Source of the DNA: Voacanga thouarsii
Taxonomy: Eukaryota > Streptophyta > Magnoliopsida > Gentianales > Apocynaceae
Direction: 5' to 3'
NCBI GenBank assembly: GCA_026120185.1
Contig: JANUWF010001110.1
Location: 2,457,001-2,521,000 of the forward strand
Length of the DNA: 64,000 nt
Part shown: positions 1 to 11,956 of the stretch, piece after piece
Layout: every line of letters begins with the position of its first letter
How positions within the stretch are numbered: the first letter of the stretch is position 1
Translations under genes and position numbers: made by a program
Notes under the pieces: model-generated
Told to the model about the DNA's origin: nothing
The model's input: the letters and a program-made list of their open reading frames with translations, nothing else
Database searches by the model: none

Positions 1-667
1 TTTTACCTTTATTTTGTTTTTCTTAAACGGTGATGTATTAAATATTTTCATTGTAAGTTGACATTGTTTTTTAGAATTCATGATTTGTTAAATTAAATTA
101 GTCTTTTGATCAATTCATTATTTATCTTAGGATTTGATTACTTGTTTTGCTTATGGAGTTAGTTGATTGATTTTTGTTATTACCTAGCTTGAAAAATGGG
201 TTGATAATGATTTTAATTAATTAATTTCATATTTTTCATCTCTTAACTTGCTTAAAAAAGGGGGATTAATTGTTAATAACTTAAGTAATCAAAGGTTGGT
301 TAATGATTGCTAGCATATGGATTCATTAACTAATTTCATATTTTAAATCCCTAAAATATAGGTGCTTATATAAGGATTGATTTTAATGCATTTTTTGGAT
401 AAACTAGTTGAGACATAATATGTTCACTAGTGAACTAGAAGATAGTAATTCCATGGATTGCAAACGAAGTGGATCTATATTAAATACTTCATGAGACCAA
501 GATGATAATTGATTGTGATATGTTCTAAGTGATTCATTGTCGTCTTCAAAAGCATTTGTCTAAATTGCATATTTTTATATCCTTGAGTTATATATATCTT
601 TCTTTATTTTTCTTTTTATTATCTTATCACTTTATTTGGTCGGTTAAACAATGAATGAAAAGTGATT
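1..667 (+). mobile_element. Ty3-gypsy element 1, partial 5' LTR
   Basis: The first ~667 bases align by eye, with few gaps, to 4006-4720, which lies inside the 3' LTR of the same element. Both copies run from a TTTTACCTTTATTTT start, through runs of GATTGATTTTTGTTATT and CTTGCTT, to the shared AACAATGAATGAAAAGT segment. The LTR 5' end lies before the window. Similarity stops at about 667, so this copy lacks the last ~170 bases present in the 3' LTR, and no primer-binding site follows. I infer a deletion across the LTR/internal junction. Confidence 0.75.
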
Positions 668-1454
668 AGTGGAGTTTTGGAGTTTTATTATCTCACTTTG
701 TTCTTGGAGTTTTGGATTAAAACTAGAAAAAATCCAATTTTTTCATCCAAGACCCATTTTTCAATCCTTCCATTTGGTGCACAATTTCTTCAATCTTTTT
801 GCATAGGATCATTGCCCTGGAAATCATTATGGTATGATTTTTCTATATTTTCTACAGTTAAATTTTTCATATTGATTTTTGGGTATTTTTCTATGGAATT
901 CTGTTCGAAAATTCTAGTTTATTTTTGCTTGGATATATAGAATGCAATTGTTGCTTGCTGTGAGACTTAGTTAGCATGGGAATATGATTGACATTGATAT
1001 TTAATTAATATAATTCATGTTGTTATAAGCTATTGAGCATGCCTTCTTTGTGTATAATTTTAAGCTTACCAAGATATATGATAATTGTTCATGTTTAATT
1101 TAGTATGGTGATTATGAGCTTTACATGATGATATGGATGGCATGGCTAATTGAATATTATGTTAATGAGCTTTATGTTGTTAATTGGTAACTATTGAGCA
1201 CTGCGATTTGATCATGACTATTGATATTGCGTTTGGAATTGGACAATGGCTATATTTCGTGCAGGTTTGTTGGAGGAGGTTATGTTGTGTTTTGTTGGCT
1301 ATCTTATGGTGTTTTATGTTGAGGTGGTGGTTGTGTTGAATGGTATTATAATAGTGATACTGTAGAGGGTTGTGTTTGCTTATGGTGTAAAGAGTGATTT
1401 TGAGGGTGTCCTATTTTCTTTTACCTTACCTTTGTTCATCATCACATTTATATC
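668..1454. other. Internal, non-coding part of gypsy element 1
   Basis: This AT-rich DNA lies between the truncated 5' LTR and the element's only sizeable ORF. Short open stretches (662-940 and 1372-1641) are T-rich and have no domain I recognise. I see no gag, zinc knuckle, protease or polymerase motifs. It probably contains the element's untranslated leader or the remains of deleted internal sequence. Confidence 0.4.
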
Positions 1455-2108
1455 ATGTCTAGGAGACTTAGGGGGTTGGCACATAGGGCTAAGAGAGTTA
1501 GAGATTCATCCTCATCTACACCTACCTTTGAGACTCTACCTACCCAACCAATCCAATTCTATGACCCTACTTGTCACATCTGGTATCAAAATCACCAACA
1601 CAATAAAATTACAGTACAAAAAATGTATAGGTCCTCCATAAATAACTCCATAGAGCTTTCGACTATGTTTAGGCAACTGGGGTGGGAGCCTATCAGTCAA
1701 CTTAGGGGTGCTTATTGTCCGATGCGAGTAAGAGATTTTTATGCCAATCTAAGGGATAAGAAGAAAAACAACCTCCAGTTTATTTCTACTATGATTAAAG
1801 GGGTACCCATTGAGTTTGAAATGGCTAAATCAGCTAGAATTTTAGGAGTACCTGATCATAGGCCATGGATAGCTATGGACCATAGTAACAAAAAGATTAT
1901 TTCTGAGCCTATTTGGAATGTAAGTGCTGTAAGGACTCGGTTACATATGTGGAGAAAAGGGCAAATAGGTCAAAACCATTGTTACTCCAATAATGACCTT
2001 GAGGCTCAATTACGTGTCGTAGTCTACATCTTTGCTTTCAATATTTACCCTAAGACTAGTGGTTTCAATAAGTCTAGGGTCTTGATCTTTACATTCTCGA
2101 CAAGATGA
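1455..2108 (+). pseudogene. Plant transposon-protein-domain ORF of an Athila/Tat-type gypsy element
   Basis: This 217-aa reading frame starts MSRRLRGLAHRAKRV. The middle resembles the 'putative plant transposon protein' domain that is common downstream of pol in Athila-like gypsy elements. It has a basic N terminus, then a hydrophobic/aromatic block with LGWEPI, then VRDFYANL and IKGVPIEFE, followed by an ILGVP segment. These are the spaced signatures of that domain. It has no protease, reverse transcriptase or integrase motif. After 2108 the frame breaks, but related-looking coding fragments persist to about 2250 in other frames, so the protein is truncated. The element around it has LTRs but no gag-pol, so this copy is non-autonomous. 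The family assignment rests on motif memory; the function of such ORFs is not established. Confidence 0.55.
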
Positions 2109-3427
2109 TGTGGAGTAAGCATATTCCCCTTGCCCTTATTATTATTTAATCCATATGAGAGGTTTTTTACTCTGGCATAGTTGCTAAGGCCCTCAAATTC
2201 CCCTTGGATATTATGCGCATCCTACGCGACTTTGGAGTGAGCTTAGATGGATAGATTAGTAAGCCAACTACTGACCAAGACCTAGTGATTGAGCACACTA
2301 TGGTTCAGTGTGGCTATCAATATGATGAAAGGGAGAGGCAATGGTAGAAGCCTTTTGAGGTCCAACACCCAAGGATGATAGAGCTTCCCCCTGATGAGGG
2401 AGAGGAAGAGGAGGAGCCTACTCGACCTCACACCTATGCCACTGATTCTCATTCTCGTACTAATTTTAAGGCACGAGTAGAGGCCCAACTAGAGAGTTAA
2501 ATGACTATCCTCCTCTAGCTATGAGACTCCCTTGCTGACCTCCATCAACCCTAAGATGTCCAGGAGCAAAAGTAAACAACCATGATCCAACAATCCACTG
2601 GTGCCTCCACGAGTCAAGCAGCTGGTGATAATAATGAAGATTATGATAATGATGAGTCTGAGGACTCTTGATCTACTCTTTACACTTGTCTTTTATTTTA
2701 TTTTCTATTTTTTTCTTTCTCTGTTATTTCTTTTCTTTTGCATTTTAGTGACCTTTTCTAGCTTTTAGTTCTCTTTTCTTTTCTTTTACTTTTCTTTTTC
2801 TTTTTCTAGATTTATGTTTTCTTGTTTTTTTTTTGTTTCTTTTGAAGTTAGGAACTCTTGTGACTTCTCTAATGACTACTCCTTGTAGTGGATTCACACA
2901 TGTTGGACCTAATATGTAATGGAAGTATTTTCTTCTCTTCATTCTTCCTCTTAATTTATTTTGGTCATCTTGGCTTTGCTTTCATTGTTGTATTTTTTTA
3001 CCTCTTGATTTATTTTGGCTTTCTTGGAAGTATTTTCTTCTTTTCATTCTTCCTTTTGATTTACTTTGGTCTTCTTGGCTTCTCTTCATTCTTCCTCTTG
3101 TATTTATTTATAATGCTTAAGTTGGTAGATGGCTTGACTTGTATGATTCATGTTATCTATATTTTTACTTGAAGGGTAAAATAATTTTCTTAGACTAAGA
3201 TATAAACTTGGTTAATTTGACTTCAAGAGTTTTTTGATGTCATGTCAAATGTTTCAAAAATGAAATTGTTTTCAAATGGTTTGATAAATGGCAAGAGTTT
3301 TATCTAAAATTTGAAAGGAAGATATAATTCTTATTATGTTTCAAATTTGTGGAATGAGAAGGAGCTTGCATTTTCTTGATGATTTTCTTGGCTTAAGTGT
3401 TTTTGCTTGAGGACAAGCAAAAGTTCG
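2109..3427 (+). other. Decayed 3' internal region of gypsy element 1
   Basis: From 2109 to about 2670 the sequence is degenerate coding remnant ending in an acidic GAT/GAG-rich stretch. From about 2690 it is a pyrimidine-rich 3' untranslated region with long TTTTCTTTT runs. That part matches 14103-14250 in gypsy element 2, which shows they are one family. ORFs at 2745-2942 (-) and 2888-3172 (+) are by-products of these runs. It ends with TTGCTTGAGGACAAGCAAAA, a sequence typical of the stretch just before the 3' LTR in Athila/Tat-like elements. Confidence 0.6.
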
Positions 3428-3440
3428 AGTATGGGGGAAT
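3428..3440 (+). other. Polypurine-tract-like site of gypsy element 1
   Basis: AGTATGGGGGAAT immediately precedes the 3' LTR start. In the relative at 15515-15529 the same position reads AAGTGTGGGAGAATG. A G-rich purine tract here is the expected plus-strand primer. Confidence 0.6.
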
Positions 3441-4590
3441 TGATAGGGCCTAAAATCATCACTATTTTTCTAGTTATTTGTGGTCTATTGTAATAACTAG
3501 GCATATTTCTTCTTTTTTTATATTTACTTGTAAAAAGTATTTTTAATACATTTGTGCATATTTAAATTAATTTCAACGAAAAAGCAAACAAATTCTAGAA
3601 TGCATCTTGTGCCAGGCTTGGCAAGTCGATCAGGTGCCAGGTCCAATATGGAAAAATAGTAGAACCAGAGCAACGTCTAGGGGAAAAACATAACACACCT
3701 GGCAGCAGGTGGGTTAACTAGACCTGGAGTCGGGTTCGCTCTGGAGAGGCAAAATCTTGTGCATGAATTTAGTTATTTTCAAAGATTTTTGTATTTTTCA
3801 AATCCTACTCGGCCAAGACTCCTCAAAAAATGAATTTGGTATCAAAGAAGCCTATAAAACCAAGAGAAAATACAAGAGAAAAAAGTGAATTCAAGAAACA
3901 AATCAAAAAATCACTCATTGAATGAGGAATTCATCAAATCAATGAGGGTTGTTCAAGAGAGTCTTGAAAGGAGAAGAATGAGGCTTATCTATGAGTGATT
4001 TATTTTACCTTTATTTTCTTGTTCTTAAATAATGATATATTCAATATTTTCATTGTAATTTGACAATATTTTTTAGGATTCATGATTTATTGAGTTAAAT
4101 TAGTCTTTTGATCAATTCATTATTTATCTTGGGATTTGATTACTTGTTTTGCTTACAGAGTTGGTTGATTGATTTTTGTTATTAACTTGCTTAAAAAGGA
4201 GGGGTTGATAATGATTTCAATTAATTAATGTCATATTTGTTATATCTTAACTTGCTTGAAAAAAGAGGTTAATTGTTACGAACTTAGGTAATCAATGGTT
4301 GGTTAATGATTGATAGAATATGGATTCATTGACTAATTTCATATTTTTAAATCGCTAGAATATAGGGGTTTATATGAGGATTGATTTTAATGTATCTTTT
4401 GGATAATTGAGACAGAATATTTTCACTACTTTAACTACAAGATAGTGATTCCATAGATTGCAAACGAAGTAAGTCTATATTAAATCCTTCATGAGACCAA
4501 GATGATAATTGATTGTGATATGTGTTAAGTGGTTCATTGTCATATTTTCAAAAGCTTTCGTCTAAATTGTATATTTTCACAACATTGATT

Positions 4591-4648
<58 letters not shown>

Positions 4649-4890
4649 TGTATGTATGTATGTATTCGTTTTATTATCTTATCACTTTATTTGGTCGGTT
4701 AAACAATGAATGAAAAGTTATTAGTGTGTACTTGTTCCTTTGAGGATCGATACTCTTTAATTCCATATACTATGCTTGCGATGAGTATACTTTCTCGTAT
4801 GTGTATTTTGAAATTAATGTTTTAATTAAAACTTGACTAAGAGATGAATTTAAATTTAATGATTTTTATACATCCAAAATTTACACATCA
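3441..4890 (+). mobile_element. Ty3-gypsy element 1, 3' LTR
   Basis: This 1450-bp LTR begins TGATAGGGCCTAAAATCATC and ends TTTACACATCA, so the termini are TG...CA. It starts just after the polypurine tract. The start and end are shared with the LTR at 15530-20428 (TGATAGGGACTAAATTC...ACGCATCA) and, more loosely, with the solo LTR at 9335-11138. A (TA)n(TGTA)n microsatellite has expanded inside it at 4593-4665. The 5' LTR start is off-window, so the target-site duplication cannot be read. Confidence 0.8.
4593..4665. repeat. (TA)n(TGTA)n microsatellite
   Basis: About 28 bases of pure TA run straight into about 11 TGTA units, inside the 3' LTR of gypsy element 1. The homologous place in the 5' LTR (about 590-600) has no expansion, so it arose after insertion. 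Confidence 0.95.
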
Positions 4891-5350
4891 ATATATACAC
4901 ATATATATTCACACAGTCATCAAGCACAAAAATATATGCTTACAAATTCATATGCACACGCAAAATTCCGTCTAATGCCCATATTTCTCTCATAACTAGA
5001 GTAGGGTTATATGGGGTATTACAAAAAATATTTGACTTGCAAATAACTTTTGATAAATTATTTCAAAGTGAATTCATGAAATCTGTTTTGCTATGTGCTA
5101 TTTTGGCAACTTTTGATTATGTAAAATAAGGATGTTATGCATGCCTTCTCCTTCTGTTGTTAAATTATGTAGTATGAATAATCAACGAGTTTATTTCTTT
5201 TCATATGATTACCTACTTTCAAAGTTACTTGATTTATTACTTTGCACAAGTTGAGTTCAAAAGTTCCTATTGCAAAATATTTCTAACTTGTTCATACGTG
5301 CTTTAATCATTGCATACATGCATACTCATTTCTTAAGTGACCTTGTATGA
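4891..5350. other. Old gypsy/chromovirus-like flank
   Basis: No gene is seen. 5028-5095 matches 22357-22425 almost base for base (GACTTGCAAATAACTTTTGA and what follows), so this is a fragment of the same old LTR-like repeat found upstream of the PI gene. It also contains GGGGTATTACAAAA, a phrase common in Tekay/Del-type LTRs. The family name is an inference. Confidence 0.4.
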
Positions 5351-5356
5351 TTGACA

Positions 5357-5683
5357 ATGGCACCAAGGCAAAGAGCCACAGCCCGTAGTAAAACCATCCC
5401 AAAGAGTGCATCATTAACCTTGGAGTTTGGACCTATGCAACATTCTACATCTAATATAAAAGGAGATTATAGGCAGGAGCATAAGAAAGCATCTGAGGGA
5501 CCTACGAAAATGACTCTTGTGCAGACGTTCCATAAAATGATAGAGATTCTTCATTCTCTATCAGGGAAGATTGAGAAGAAAAGATTAAGTGGGGGAGGGG
5601 TTCTAACGACCCCATGGCTTCCATCACAACTCTCATTAGAGATAGTAATTTCCTCGTGTCATTCTGAGCATAACCTCCTATAG
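5357..5683 (+). pseudogene. Chimeric ORF: possible gypsy gag start fused to copia leader
   Basis: The frame begins MAPRQRATARSKT and is basic and Ser/Thr-rich at the N terminus. It continues through a helical stretch (TFHKMIEILHSLSGKIEKK). From about 5580 the DNA matches the copia leader seen at 48101-48180 in copia C (GGGGTTCTAACGACCCCATGGC), so the last ~35 codons are read from untranslated leader. The first part may be the N terminus of an old chromovirus gag, because it follows LTR-like DNA, but no diagnostic motif is present. I regard the whole as a non-functional junction product. Confidence 0.35.
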
Positions 5684-6064
5684 GATGGATTTCCACAAGT
5701 ATCTAGAATTAATGGAAGAGTACAATTAAAAGTCTAGGGTATTTGTTAGGATCGACCAACCTACGTTAGAGGTTTTCAGCACTAAATTGCCGTAGGTGGT
5801 GTGAATCAGTGGCCATCCTATCGGTGAAATTTTTTTTAGATCATTACCTATTTAGGAGGTTTTGATTTGTGATGGGTATACACTTAGCTTAGAATGCTAT
5901 TAATCTTCCTATGAAGCTCTGTTAGTTTTTCTAAGAGCCAAACTATGTATATTATTGATAATGATTTTAAGAGTTATCTATTATTAAAGAAATAATATAA
6001 AGAATGTGCATTTTTGTTTCTTGCAAACTAAATGAATGTTTTTTCGCAATATTTCATAAATGTT

Positions 6065-9000
6065 TGCTTTCAGTCCATTGTTAACCATTCTCAAGGAGAA
6101 TAAGTTGACAAGCCCAAATTATATGGACTGAAAGAGGAATCTGAATATAGTACTCACTGCTGAGGAGTACAAATATGTTCTTACGGATCCTTATCCTGAG
6201 ATTGGAGAAGAATCCACTAATCAGGAGTAAGAGGTCGAGAAGGCATAAAAAAAAACCGATAAGATGGCTAAGCGCTATATGTTGACTTCTATGTCTTGTG
6301 TGCTCCAATCTAAGTATGAGCACAGGGCCACTGTATATGACATGAATTTATTATTGCGTACCATGTTTGCTAACAAGAGCTAGCCTGCAAGGCAGGAAGC
6401 TCTTAGGGCAATCATAAATACTAGGATGGCTAAGGGGGCATCAGTTCAAGAGTATCTACTCAAGATGATTACCTACTTTGAGGAGGCCGAGGTCCTAGGC
6501 GTAATGATAGATCCTAAGAGTCAAATTGACATAGTTCTTGAAACTCTGCCTAATTCATATTCTCAGTTCAAGTTGAACTACAATATGAACAAGTTGGATA
6601 TGAATCTCACGGAGCTTATGAAAGAGCTCTAGGTAAGAAAGAAAATCATGGAACCCGTGTCAAAGGTTTTGGTCTCTCGTTCTGCTTCTTTTTCTGGAAT
6701 TAAGGCAAAGTCCAAGAAATTCAAGAAGAGGAAGATCCAAAATAACGTAGGGGCCTATCCTAAAGCATCTGGTCAGGCCAAGCCCAATGGGAATCCCAAA
6801 GGCAAATGCTTCAAGTATGGCAAGAAGGGGCATTGGAAGAAAGATTGTTCGAATTTCTTAGCCAAGTCTACTTTAGGTATTACTCTATACCTAGTATCTA
6901 TTTTGATGGTTGGATCAACATCTTCCTGGATAGTTGATTCTGGAGCCATTGACCATATTTGTAACTCTTTGCAGGGGTTCAGAAGGACAAAGAGACTCTG
7001 CAAATGTGAGCATGGACTTCAAGTAGACAATGGAGCAAGAATATGGGTTGAAGCAGTGGGAGATCTTGAGCTTATTTTTTATTGTAATAGGGAGTTAATT
7101 TTTAAAAATATGTTTTATGCTTCTTGTTTTAAACAGAATACGATTTTAGTTTCCAAATTGATGAATCAAGGATATTTTATTTCTTTCCATTCTGATGTTT
7201 CCATCAGTAGAGATGGTAATTTAATTTGTACATGAAACATGTATGGAAATTTCTTTTATATACATCCTATTAGAAATCAAGTAAACAATATTCAAACTGA
7301 ACCTGATAATAAAAAGAGAAAGGTCATATCGAATGACTCATATTTGTGGCATCTAAGATTATGACATAAAATCACAATCGGATTCAAACGCTAATCCATG
7401 ATGGGAAGAATGGCCTCAATGTAAATCTTGCCTTAAAGGTAAAATGACCAAAAGGTCCTTTACCAAAAAGGTGGATAGAACCTTGGAAATACTAGCACTA
7501 GTTCATATGGATGTTTTGGTCTGATAACTACACCAGCTAGGGGAGGCTACGAGTACTTTATCACTTTTACAGATGATCACACTCATTTTTGTTATATTTA
7601 TCAAATGAGGCACAAGTCTAAATCTTTTGATAAATTCAAAGAGTTTAAGGCTGAAGTGCAGCGTTAAACAGGTAAATTAATTAAAACTTTGAGATTGAAT
7701 CGTGGTGGAGAATTCTTTCTCGGTGAGTTTAGTGTTACTTGGTACATCACGGTGTAGTATCTTAGTTAACTGCACCTGGGACTCTCCAGCAGAACGGAGT
7801 ATCTAAGAGAAAAAATAGAACTTTGATGGAAATAGTTAGAAGCATGATGAGTTATACGCCTCTTTCTATTTCTTTTTGGGGGTATACCTTAGAAACAGCG
7901 GCATATATTTTAAACTTGGTGCTTTCCAAATCAGTTTCTAGGACACCCTATGAGATGTGGATTGGACGAAAGTTCAGTTTGAACTATCTCAAGATATGGG
8001 GTTGTATTAAGGTCTTCAAAGTCCTTAAATTTATTTAACATATCAGATATACTACAATAACTCATGGTATCACTATCATTATCAGCTTCATCGCCTTCTA
8101 ATGATATAATATCATATTATGGCTCTATGTCTAACGTTTGGTAGGTGTTTAATCTTTCCCTATTTACTTTCTTATTTTTGCATTTATATGCAAAATATGC
8201 TGATAAAACGAAGTTAGATAGAACTAAGATCAGAGTTATGCTACGTCATTGGGTACCCAAAAGAAACAAGTGGTGGATATTTCTATCATCCTCAAGAGCA
8301 TAAAGTACTTGTTAGTACTAATTCTAGATACTTAAAGGATGAACAAGTTACTTCTACCTCGAGTTCAATAGAATAAAGTTGGTCACTAATTCAACTTCAA
8401 GTACTTCTAACACCCCGATCGAGAAATCAAGAGAAATACTATTGGATGTCACTATACAAATTGAGCCTCATCGTAGTGGGAGGATCATAAGAGTTCTAGA
8501 AAGATGGACCGGAGAGATCTATCATCTAGTCTCTGATCATCAGGAACAAGATCCTACCAGATATGAGGAGGCCATTATTGATACTAATGCAGACAAATAG
8601 CAGCTAGTCATGAATGCCGAGATTGAGTCCATGTACCTCAATCAGGTCTGGGATCTTGTCATTGCACCTGATGAGATAAAACCCATTTGGTGTAAGTAGG
8701 TATACAAGAAAAAGAGAGGTACGGATGGAAAGGTTGAAACCTATAAAGTAAGGTTGGTTGCTAAAGGTTATATTCAGAAAGAAGTGATTGATTATAAGGA
8801 AACTTTTTCACCAGTAGCCATGTTTAAGTCTATCCGAATTCTCTTAGCCATCACATGTCATTATGACTATGAGATATGGCAAATGGATGTCAAGACGGCC
8901 TTCTTAAATGGCTATCTTAATGAAGACATCTATATGTCCTAGCCAGAAGGTTTTGTTGGTAGAGGTCAAGAACAAATGGTCTGTAAGTTTAAAAAGTCAA

Positions 9001-9334
9001 TCTATAGATTTAAGCAAGCATCATGAGTATGAAACATACATTTTGATGAAACTGTGAAAGCTTATGGTTTCATTTAAAATGTGGATGAACCATATGTGTA
9101 TAAGAAATCAGATAGTGGCAAAGTGATTTTCTTGGTACTTTATATGGATGACATTCTACTCATTCAAAATGATGTAGGGACATTGTCATCCGTTAAGGTT
9201 TAGCTATCTAGTCAATTTAGCATGAAAGACATTGGGGAAGCTAACTATATTCTAGGTATTAAGTTTCTTAGAGATAGGAAGTAGAGAATATTAGGCTTAT
9301 CCCAATTTGTTTATAGTGACAAGATATTGGTCAA
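6065..9334 (+). pseudogene. Copia A gag-pol, part 1 (gag to reverse transcriptase)
   Basis: The gag part includes MAKGASVQEYLLKMI and LNYNMNKLDMNLTELMKEL at 6426-6632. A zinc knuckle at about 6807-6850 reads CFKYGKKGHWKKDC, with Tyr in place of the second Cys. The protease is at about 6915-6970 with VDSGAIDHICNS. Integrase remnants (ARGGYEYFITFTDD; about 7540-7580) are broken by stops. The reverse transcriptase has QMDVKTAFLNG (about 8880) and an intact catalytic LYMDDILLI (about 9139). In-frame stops occur throughout, for example TAG at 6630, TGA at 7233 and TAG near 8941. The frame ends where the solo LTR inserts and continues at 11139. Confidence 0.85.
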
Positions 9335-11138
9335 TGATAAATCATCATTATTTTTCTAGTTATTTGAGGTTAAATTGAGACACTTTTAATACCATAACTA
9401 GTCATATTCCTTTTTATTTGATATTTTCCTTATAAAAATACATTTCTATAATTTTATACAAAAATAGGTGAAATTTGAAGCTAATTGTGTAATTTTCCAG
9501 CACAAACCCAGCACCAGGCCAAGAAGGTAGAGCCGACACTAGTCTTACACTGGCATAGCAGAGGAATGAAGAGAAAAAGAATAAAACGGGACAGAGCCAT
9601 TGCAATTGAAATTGGAAAGGAAAATGAAGCAATTGGCTTAAATGGCTCGTGGCTAAACTAAAAGACAAAAAAAATACATTCAGTGGGTCCAAGGTGAAGA
9701 CAAAGTCAACAAAAACGGAAAGGGAAAAGGACAAAAGAAAGAAGAGGAAAAGAAGCAATTGCAACAATCTTTGATGGATGGTTTTGCGGCTCAATTGAGC
9801 CGATGCAAGGAAAATGGCTCAATTGAGCTAACGCAACAACAGGAGAAGAAAAAGAAATTCGACGATGGCTTGGATGGTTCATGGCTCAATTGAGCCGATT
9901 GCAACAAGGAAAGCTTCTGTGATTCCGTGTGGCTCAATTTCAACATCAATTAATGTCTTCAGTGCAAGAAGACAAAATCAAGTCCAATTCAATTCTCAAT
10001 TAATCAAATTCAAAGACGGTGGACCCTTTGTTTTATTTAGATTTTTATTTTAGAATTTTATTTACTAATCCTTTTTGGTTTGGGATTTTTAGGTAATTAC
10101 TTCTTCTTTACTTAGAACTCTTTTAGGAACTTTGTGAGCTTATAAATAAAAGCCAATTTACCTTAGAAAAGGAAGATGCACAATATAGAGAATTAAATAT
10201 ATTTTAGAGTGCATCACCATTATTTTCTTGAGAGAAATAATTCAAGGAGCATTGATTCTTGGAGGAGTTTTCATTGGAAATTGAGAGGCTTGCCTATGAG
10301 TATTTATCTATTTCCTTTGTTTTCTTTTCTTGAACAATGATGTATTAATTGTTTTATTATAATATGACATTGTTTTAGGTATTTATGATTTTTAGAGTTA
10401 CTTTAATCTTTTGATTAATTGATTGTTATTATTGGTATTTAATTACTTATGCTGATTATGAGATTAATTTGTTGTCTCTTTCCATTAACTTGCTTGAAAA
10501 AGGAGTTGATGGTGGTTTCAATTCATTAATTTCATATGTGTTGTCTCTTAACTTACTTGAAAAATGGGTTAATTGCTAAGAACTGGATAATTAAAGGTTA
10601 ATTAGTATCTTCCAGAATATGGATTCATTGGTTAATTTCATATTTTAAGTTTGCCAGAATATGAAAATTTAACCAAGAATTGTGTTTAATGCATCTTTTA
10701 GATGAATTAGTTGAGACAGAATATATGATGATAATTTGTTTAGAAGATAGTGATTTCATGGATTGAAAAAGAAGTGAATCTATCTTAATCCTTCATGATG
10801 TCAAGAGAATGATTAGTTATGATAATGATTAGGTACTTTAAGATCATGTTTGTCAAAATAATGGTTTGAGTTACATAATTCTCCATCCTTGACATGTATA
10901 TATTATTTTATTTTATTTTTATTTATTTTTCACTTTGTTGGGTCAGTTAAACAATGAAAGAAAAGTGACTAGTGCATACTTGTTCCTTAAGGATCGACAC
11001 TCATTTTAAAACCCTATTCTATGCCTAATAATGAGTACGTTTGCTCATATGTGTAATTTGAGATTAACGTTTTAATTTAACTTGATTGGGAATATGCTTA
11101 TTTTTATATAATTTTTATACCCAAATTCAAACATATTA
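9335..11138 (+). mobile_element. Gypsy solo LTR nested in copia A
   Basis: This 1804-bp insertion begins TGATAAATCATCATT and ends CAAACATATTA. It is flanked by a perfect 5-bp target duplication GTCAA (9330-9334 and 11139-11143), and the copia reverse transcriptase frame resumes at once on the far side. The termini resemble the other gypsy LTRs here, with the final CA mutated to TA. It has no internal region, so it is a solo LTR left by LTR-LTR recombination. TATAAATAAAAGCC near 10140 is a plausible TATA region. A palindrome GGCTCAATTGAGCC recurs in the middle. The 9414-9794 (-) and 9865-10053 (+) reading frames inside it are not genes. Confidence 0.88.
9784..9945. repeat. Repeated palindrome GGCTCAATTGAGCC in solo LTR
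   Basis: The perfect 14-bp palindrome GGCTCAATTGAGCC occurs near 9788 and 9883. A copy with one changed end (GGCTCAATTGAGCT) is near 9814, and a half copy (GGCTCAATTTC) near 9931. Each is followed by a CGATGCAA, AACGCAAC or CGATTGCAAC type tail. Confidence 0.85.
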
Positions 11139-11930
11139 GTCAAGTAGAGCATGGATCAATATAAAGGGACTATTATATCCTTTAGACATGGATTATCCTT
11201 ATTTTTCAAGCGGTGTCCTCAGGCAGAGGAAGACGAGTAGAAAATGAGCAGGATCCCTTATACTTCGGCTATGGAAAGTCTCATGTATGCTATGCTTTAT
11301 ACTAGTCCAGATATCTGCTTTGCAGTAGGCATAGTTAGTAGATATCAATCAAACCTAGGGTAAGTTCACTGGTAAGCCGTCAAGCATATACTCAAATATT
11401 TCAAGAAAACGAGAGATTATATGCTTGTATATCGTGCTGATGATTTGGTTCCTACTAGTTACACAGTCTCAGACTTCTAAGCGGATAAAGATGAAAGAAA
11501 ATCCACTAGTGGATATGTCTTCACTTTGTCTGGAGGAATTGTCTCATGGAGAAGTATCAAGCAATCCTGCATTGCTGATTCTATTATGGAAGCTGAGTAC
11601 GTTGCTGCTTCAAAAGCTTCTAAAGAAGTTGTGTGGCTCCGAAACTTACTTACAGAACTTAGAGTAGTACTACACATGGATAGGCCTGTCACGATTTATT
11701 GTGACAACACTAGAGCGGTGTCATAATACAAGGAACCTCAAAACCACAGGAAAGGCAAGCACATAGAGAGGAAGAATCACCTCATCCGGGAGTTCATCCA
11801 GAAATGGGAGATTGTGGTCGATCAAATTCCCTCTGTCAACAATTTGGCAGATCCATTTACCAAGCCTTAGACAAAAAATGTGTTTTGCAGACTCTTAGAT
11901 ATCATAAGGGTAGGCAGTTGTGGACTTTCT
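11139..11930 (+). pseudogene. Copia A gag-pol, part 2 (end of reverse transcriptase and RNase H)
   Basis: The frame continues directly from 9334 after the solo LTR. It carries the connection domain (SRIPYTSAMESLMYAMLYT; PDICFAVGIVSRYQSN) and the RNase H domain, with DERKSTSGYVFTLSGG, SCIADSIMEAEYVAASKAS and IYCDNTRAVS, then HIERKNHLIREFI and LADPFTKP. The RNase H acidic residues appear kept, but stop codons interrupt the frame near 11361, 11373, 11479 and 11724 and again after FTKP. The protein would have been the polymerase end of a copia polyprotein. Confidence 0.85.
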
Positions 11931-11956
11931 TAGTCTTTATAGTGCAAGTAAAAGAT

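Noticed and set aside
2745..3172. Lys/Arg-rich (-) and Phe/Leu-rich (+) reading frames
   Set aside because: They come from the pyrimidine-rich 3' untranslated end of a gypsy element, shared with gypsy element 2.
9414..9794. 126-aa minus-strand reading frame
   Set aside because: Antisense to the solo LTR; no domain and low-complexity Leu/Phe content.
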